A DNA stretch of 64,000 bases. Source: Umbilicaria muhlenbergii (Eukaryota; Ascomycota; Lecanoromycetes; Umbilicariales; Umbilicariaceae). Made by a program: the position numbers and the translations under genes. The notes beneath the pieces were generated by a model, which ran no database searches, was not told the DNA's origin, and saw only the letters and a program-made list of their open reading frames with translations. Below are positions 60,157 to 64,000 of the stretch, piece by piece; position 1 is the first letter of the stretch, and each line of letters starts with the position of its first letter. The DNA is taken from contig KK106984.1 in assembly GCA_000611775.1 (NCBI GenBank), forward strand, positions 1,787,857 to 1,851,856, given 5' to 3'.

Positions 60157-61710
60157 GTGCATTCAATGAAGAAAGAAGAGCGTATTCTTAAGGCCATTGA
60201 GGCCTATAATGACGCCCTTAAAGATCCAGAAAATCCACCTTCTTACCGTCGAATTGCCACTCGATATGACATTTCAGACCGTACATTACGAGGGAGAATT
60301 CAGGGCACTCGACAGCCTAAACACATATCCAGCAGTAACATGCAGAGATTATCAGTTGTAGAAGAGAGTTCTATAGAAAGATGAATTGTTGTAGCAGCAG
60401 GATGAGGGTGATCATTGTGAATTAAAGATTTGCAATCTCTAGCTAAGAATCTTCTTGTAGTAAAAGAGGATATGACTGACTTGAGTCTTAATTGGCATTT
60501 AGAATTCCTACAGCATTACCCTGACCTGAAAAGCACCTTCTCTCATAAGTTAGATCAGGCATGATATCTAGCAAGCTCTCAAGAAGTCATTGAGTGTTGA
60601 TTTCAATTATACAACATGACAATTGAGAAGTATGACATTACTATAAGGGACATCTACAATATGGATGAAAAGAGCATACTGCATGAGGTTATAGCATCCT
60701 TTAAGATTATTATACCATGTATAATAAAGACTGAGAATGTTCAACAGTCAGGGAATAAAGAATGAACAACTTTAATGAAATGCATATTCACATAAGGTCA
60801 GCATCTTCCGTCTATGATGATTTTCAAGGGGAAAAGACTTCTAAAAGAAGGATTTCAAGAGGAGGTTGTTAAAAGCACTGTTATTGCTGTTTCTGAGAAG
60901 AGTTGAACTGACAATGAGCTTGAATTGAGGTGATTAATCAAGGTATTTGAGCTTTATACTGCTCAACAAGCAGCTTGTGAGCATCTAATGTATAAAACTC
61001 ATCAGGTGCTAGTTCAGAATAGGAAAGATTATGCTTAACAACAGTGCAGCCTTGTAAAAGTAACTTTCACTAATGAATCAACCTCATGAGGAAGTTCAGT
61101 CAATAAACATTACTCTTGACACTTCATGAAAGTGGTTAAAAGAGTTAACATCATTGGTGACACCTCATGAAGGTGTGATTCAGCAATGAACATCTTGCAA
61201 AGACAGCTTCACTGAGGTGACTGCTTTGTGAGATCTTCCTCAGGCAGGCTAACTTCAGAAGGGATATATTATGAGGTTAAAGTATGTCTCACTTTCTTTT
61301 TTAACAATAATTCTCTACCTACTAGCAATATTATACTATTGTGAACCATCAACTATAAGCTTAAGTCATTATTGTCACATAGCTTCATAATTCCTTAGTT
61401 AAGATATTACCTCATGATAGTACATTTACACAGCTGAAAAGCAGCTTCTTATCTTGAATGATCATAACTCTCATTGCATCAGTCAATTCATTAATTTTTG
61501 TCATGAGAAAGACATTATTTCATTATGTTTACTTCCTCATTTTATGCACTTGCTACAACCTCTTGATATTGACATCTTTGAGCTGTTGACAAAGGCTTAT
61601 AAGAAGTCAATTGAGAATAATAATCATTCTGAAGGCTGTTATTCTATTAACAAATAAGATTTCTTGAAGCACTACTTACAAGTCAGTTCAGAGGTTATTA
61701 TATAAAATAA
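60157..61710 (+). pseudogene. pogo/Fot1 DDE transposase relic split by a solo LTR
   Basis: The N-terminal helix-turn-helix is intact: KKEERILKAIEAYNDAL, YRRIATRYDISDRTLRGRI. Then, with stops, a CENP-B-like second DNA-binding part (LEFLQHYPDLKSTF) and the first catalytic region YNMDEKSIL near 60657. The solo LTR at 60976-61430 follows. Beyond it come LILNDHNSHCI (second Asp region) and LLPHFMHLLQPLDIDIFELL (third Asp region). Removing the LTR and one CAGCT copy restores the frame across the junction. CpGs are common up to about 60390 and then rare. Confidence 0.85.
60976..61430 (+). mobile_element. Solo LTR (455 bp) of the chromovirus family
   Basis: TGTGAGCATCTAATG...CATTTACA, the same length as both LTRs of the element at 43643-50862. 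Flanked by CAGCT on both sides (60971-60975 and 61431-61435), so a full element inserted into the transposase and was lost by LTR-LTR recombination. Confidence 0.93.
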
Positions 61711-61759
61711 TATTATCTCTTCTTAAGCTGCTGCAGAGTTATATTCCTTCAATTCTGCA

Positions 61760-62510
61760 TGTAAGGGGATGAGTGTATGACGGTCATCATATAGGTGTTG
61801 AACGGGGTGTCATAGGCAATATAATCATGATAGGTCAATGCAATGATTATATGTCTTCTATTCAGTGACAAAACTGATCACTGAGGAAGCAGGTTTCTGA
61901 ACCTCCTTGTGAAGAGTTTTACTTGATGTCAAGGTGCTAGGCGCTGAGTCATCATATCTATATAATGTCATACTATAGTGTCATACTATAATGTTGTATT
62001 AGTGTTGTACTGTCATATTATTATATGATGGCCCTGACACAGCATTCCCCTTCTCATGACGCCATCCCTGGAGTCAACTGACCGCTCATAAACTTCATTA
62101 CGATGTTGTAACAGTTGAGGTTGTAGAGTGGTCACGCAGGACTGCACTAAAGTAAGGCTGATCACATGCCTCACTTAATTGTGATGATATCACGCTGGCA
62201 GTAAGCTTTCTTCATAACATAAACATTGAAAATCACAATGTTTACTGTAGGTTCAAAACATCTCTTTCCTTGTGTTTCTTCTTCATTGTTTCTATTATAA
62301 CATGTCATCATACTTCTCATGATTTTTCTGCAGCTCATTGAGTGACCTGATGACTTCATGACATCATCCCTCATTGCAGAGGTGTTCACCTCATGAAGGG
62401 AGCATCATGAAGCTTGCAGCTCATGCTTCATTTATGATGTCATACTTCCTGTCATACTTCATATGAATGCTAACATGATATATAGGCAATCAATACTTGA
62501 ACTTGTTACA
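61760..62510. repeat. LTR-like repeat, copy 2 (751 bp)
   Basis: TGTAAGGGGATGAGTG...CTTGTTACA. It is the more mutated partner of 41503-42253 and lies inside the pogo element, after the transposase relic. Confidence 0.75.
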
Positions 62511-62582
62511 CAAAGTGTAAGATTTGTATGAGCTCATTTACTGCTCAGAGAGTGCTCTGAGCGCATAAAGTACTATTAACTA

Positions 62583-63340
62583 AAACCTTATTTTTGAGTG
62601 AGCTGTTAAGTTGTGGATGAAGACATCTGCAATTGATGATGTGAACATCTGAGCACTGAGACTATACATATGCTCTGTTTAATCAAGTATTATGAGTGAA
62701 ACACCTTGTTGAATAACCTCATTGATGATGATGATAATGATGAGGAAGTCAGCACCTTTAAAATCTGAGCTTGAGAAGCCTCTGTTCTGAATGAGTTAAT
62801 TATAACAGATGATGAGGAGGCTTATGAGTTCATGAAGACACTTTAATGAAGGAAGCTTACCTCTGTTAAGTGCAAAACAGTGACAATGAACAGTGATAAT
62901 CATGATGAGTCTGACATGAATGATTTAGATGATATGAGAGTAGATGAACTTGCTGATATGCATCAGATGAGGGCAGAAATGAGGCAGAGTGATGACTTAA
63001 ACACCTTTATTATGATTGAAGATGTGTTGAAGGGCAGAGAGCAAGATGATTTTAACATGTTTTTATCATCTGATGACCTGATAACCTCCCTCACTTCAGC
63101 ATGAAGGAGTGAAGCTTGAAGAAGATCAACTGCAGTCAATCAAGGCAAGCAACTTATAAATTCAACATATAAATGATGTATCATTATCAGCATCAGTCAA
63201 TCAGTATTGCTGTCTGCAGATCAACACTGAGTTGCATTACAAGATCAGCTACAGATACAGTCTGCAAAGTTAAAAAAAATATACAGTCATCACAAATTCT
63301 AGATAGACATTACCTTTGAGCATTACTTTTTTAGCATATC
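62583..63340. other. Hypermutated tail of the island
   Basis: Begins with the continuation of the second gypsy relic, then an acidic frame at 62880-63104 (DNHDESDMNDLDDMRVDELA) with no known domain. CpG-poor up to about 63330. Confidence 0.5.
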
Positions 63341-63351
63341 ATGTTTAGGCT

Positions 63352-64000
63352 GTCATTTGGGTCAGGTCAGGCCGGGTCCATGGTCAAAGACCTGACTCAC
63401 AGGTTCAGCCCCTCCACGGACCTGGTATCCAGTGGCCAACCGGGTTGACCCTGAGGTACCCACATAGACACTGAACTAACTCAATCAGGTTAACTCCCGC
63501 GCGCTAAACTTTAATTTTTGAGCCGCGAACTTCAAAAAATAGATAAGGCCGCAAGGTAATGCCCTTATTAAATATGACATTGCAACTTGATTCCTTTGCA
63601 ACTCTATTGAATTGTAGAGCTTAATGCGCCCGTCAATTTGATGCAAAAATCATCAAAAACGGATCGCGGCGCATTGCGTTGTGTGGGTTTGAAGTTCAGG
63701 GTGGCGAACATCGTCAATCAATCAACTTGACGAAAGTGTCAACTTTCAAACTCACATAACTTAATGCGCAGCGATCCGTTCTTGATGATTTTTGCATAGA
63801 ATTGACGGGCGCGTTGAGTTCTATAATATATTAAATTATGGAAGGGTTTAGCCCTAATTATTGCGGCTCTCAGTGTCCTAATTACCCTCAGTGTCTGCCT
63901 TCATTACCCGCCCCGACCTGACACGCCAAGGTGAGTTCAAAATCACTGAGACACTGCCACCTGACCCGGCCCGACCCGGCCTGACTCAGTGTCGCCCTGA
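63352..64000. mobile_element. CpG-rich fold-back element, runs to window end
   Basis: Composition flips back to CpG-containing. An inverted repeat has arms at about 63611-63695 and 63741-63827, sharing GCGCCCGTCAATT and ATGCAAAAATCATCAA, around a loop of about 45 bases. GC-rich outer parts resemble each other in inverse orientation (GGTCAGGCCGGGTC at 63367; GACCCGGCCTGAC near 63972), so this is probably most of a fold-back or MITE-like element. Confidence 0.6.
63611..63827. repeat. Long inverted repeat (arms about 85 bp)
   Basis: The arms match at most positions; central words ATGCAAAAATCATCAA and CGGATCGC occur in both. Differences include TTTGATG against TCTATG. It could form a cruciform or a hairpin RNA. 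Confidence 0.85.

Larger units (their letters stand above)
60048..62580 (+). mobile_element. pogo/Fot1-type DNA transposon, dead, with nested insertions
   Basis: Flanked by TA (60046-60047 and 62581-62582), as for Tc1/mariner/pogo elements. Inverted termini GTTTTTAACACTTTGAGCGC and GTTAATAGTACTTTATGCGC match at 20 of the outer 27 bases. Contains a broken DDE transposase, a solo gypsy LTR and a 751-bp LTR-like repeat. Confidence 0.8.

Noticed and set aside
41503-62510. The two 751-bp repeats as LTRs of one 21-kb element
   Set aside because: Copy 2 lies inside a pogo element with its own TA-flanked termini, and no shared target duplication is seen.

Overview
This window is nuclear DNA of a filamentous ascomycete (Pezizomycotina). 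Genes are broken by many 40-90 bp GT...AG introns. The families are typical of moulds: a fungal NLR N-terminal domain, a LaeA-like methyltransferase, an F-box protein, a hydrophobin, spherulin-4 and galactosaminogalactan enzymes. Transposons include a Ty3/gypsy chromovirus, a pogo/Fot1 element and a hAT-like MITE. I could not assign a genus.

Layout. 1-14 kb is mixed gene space: the 5' part of an NLR gene that runs off the left edge (-), an FAD-dependent monooxygenase (-), a LaeA/UMTA-type methyltransferase with ten introns (+), an F-box gene broken by a stop and a frameshift (+), a 304-base assembly gap flanked by poly-C, a small secreted protein (-), and an NPC2/ML-domain gene with a decayed 3' end (-).

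15-35.6 kb holds all five core genes for making and trimming galactosaminogalactan (GAG), the exopolysaccharide known from Aspergillus: a spherulin-4 hydrolase (sph3-like, +), a 2,882-residue membrane glycosyltransferase (gtb3-like, -), a UDP-glucose 4-epimerase (uge3-like, +), a secreted deacetylase (agd3-like, +) and a membrane-anchored GH114 endo-galactosaminidase (ega3-like, +). Expected roles: the epimerase supplies UDP-Gal/UDP-GalNAc in the cytosol, the glycosyltransferase polymerises and exports the chain, the deacetylase exposes amines outside the cell, and the two hydrolases trim or clear polymer. The only insertion among them is a 992-bp TRIM-type retrotransposon (110/111-bp LTRs, CATGG target duplication, seven 76-bp repeats inside) between agd3 and ega3. 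A hydrophobin gene at 39.7 kb, another cell-surface gene, is the last healthy gene.

From about 40.8 to 63.3 kb the sequence changes into an island of nested, dead transposons. CpG is almost absent over long stretches, TCATGA-like words recur dozens of times, and broken reading frames are interrupted mainly by TGA. It contains a complete but dead 7,220-bp Ty3/gypsy chromovirus with 455-bp LTRs and CACAT target duplications; a younger 867-bp hAT-like MITE with 8-bp TTGACATT duplications that kept its CpGs; a second gypsy remnant split by a pogo/Fot1 element, itself split by a solo LTR of the first gypsy family (CAGCT duplications); paired 168-bp and about 751-bp repeats; and an unidentified coding relic that stays in one frame for about 985 codons. 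The pairs of lightly and heavily mutated repeat copies allow the mutation contexts to be read directly: CpG to TpG/CpA dominates, with some CpC to TpC. The last 650 bases leave this regime and hold a CpG-rich fold-back element.
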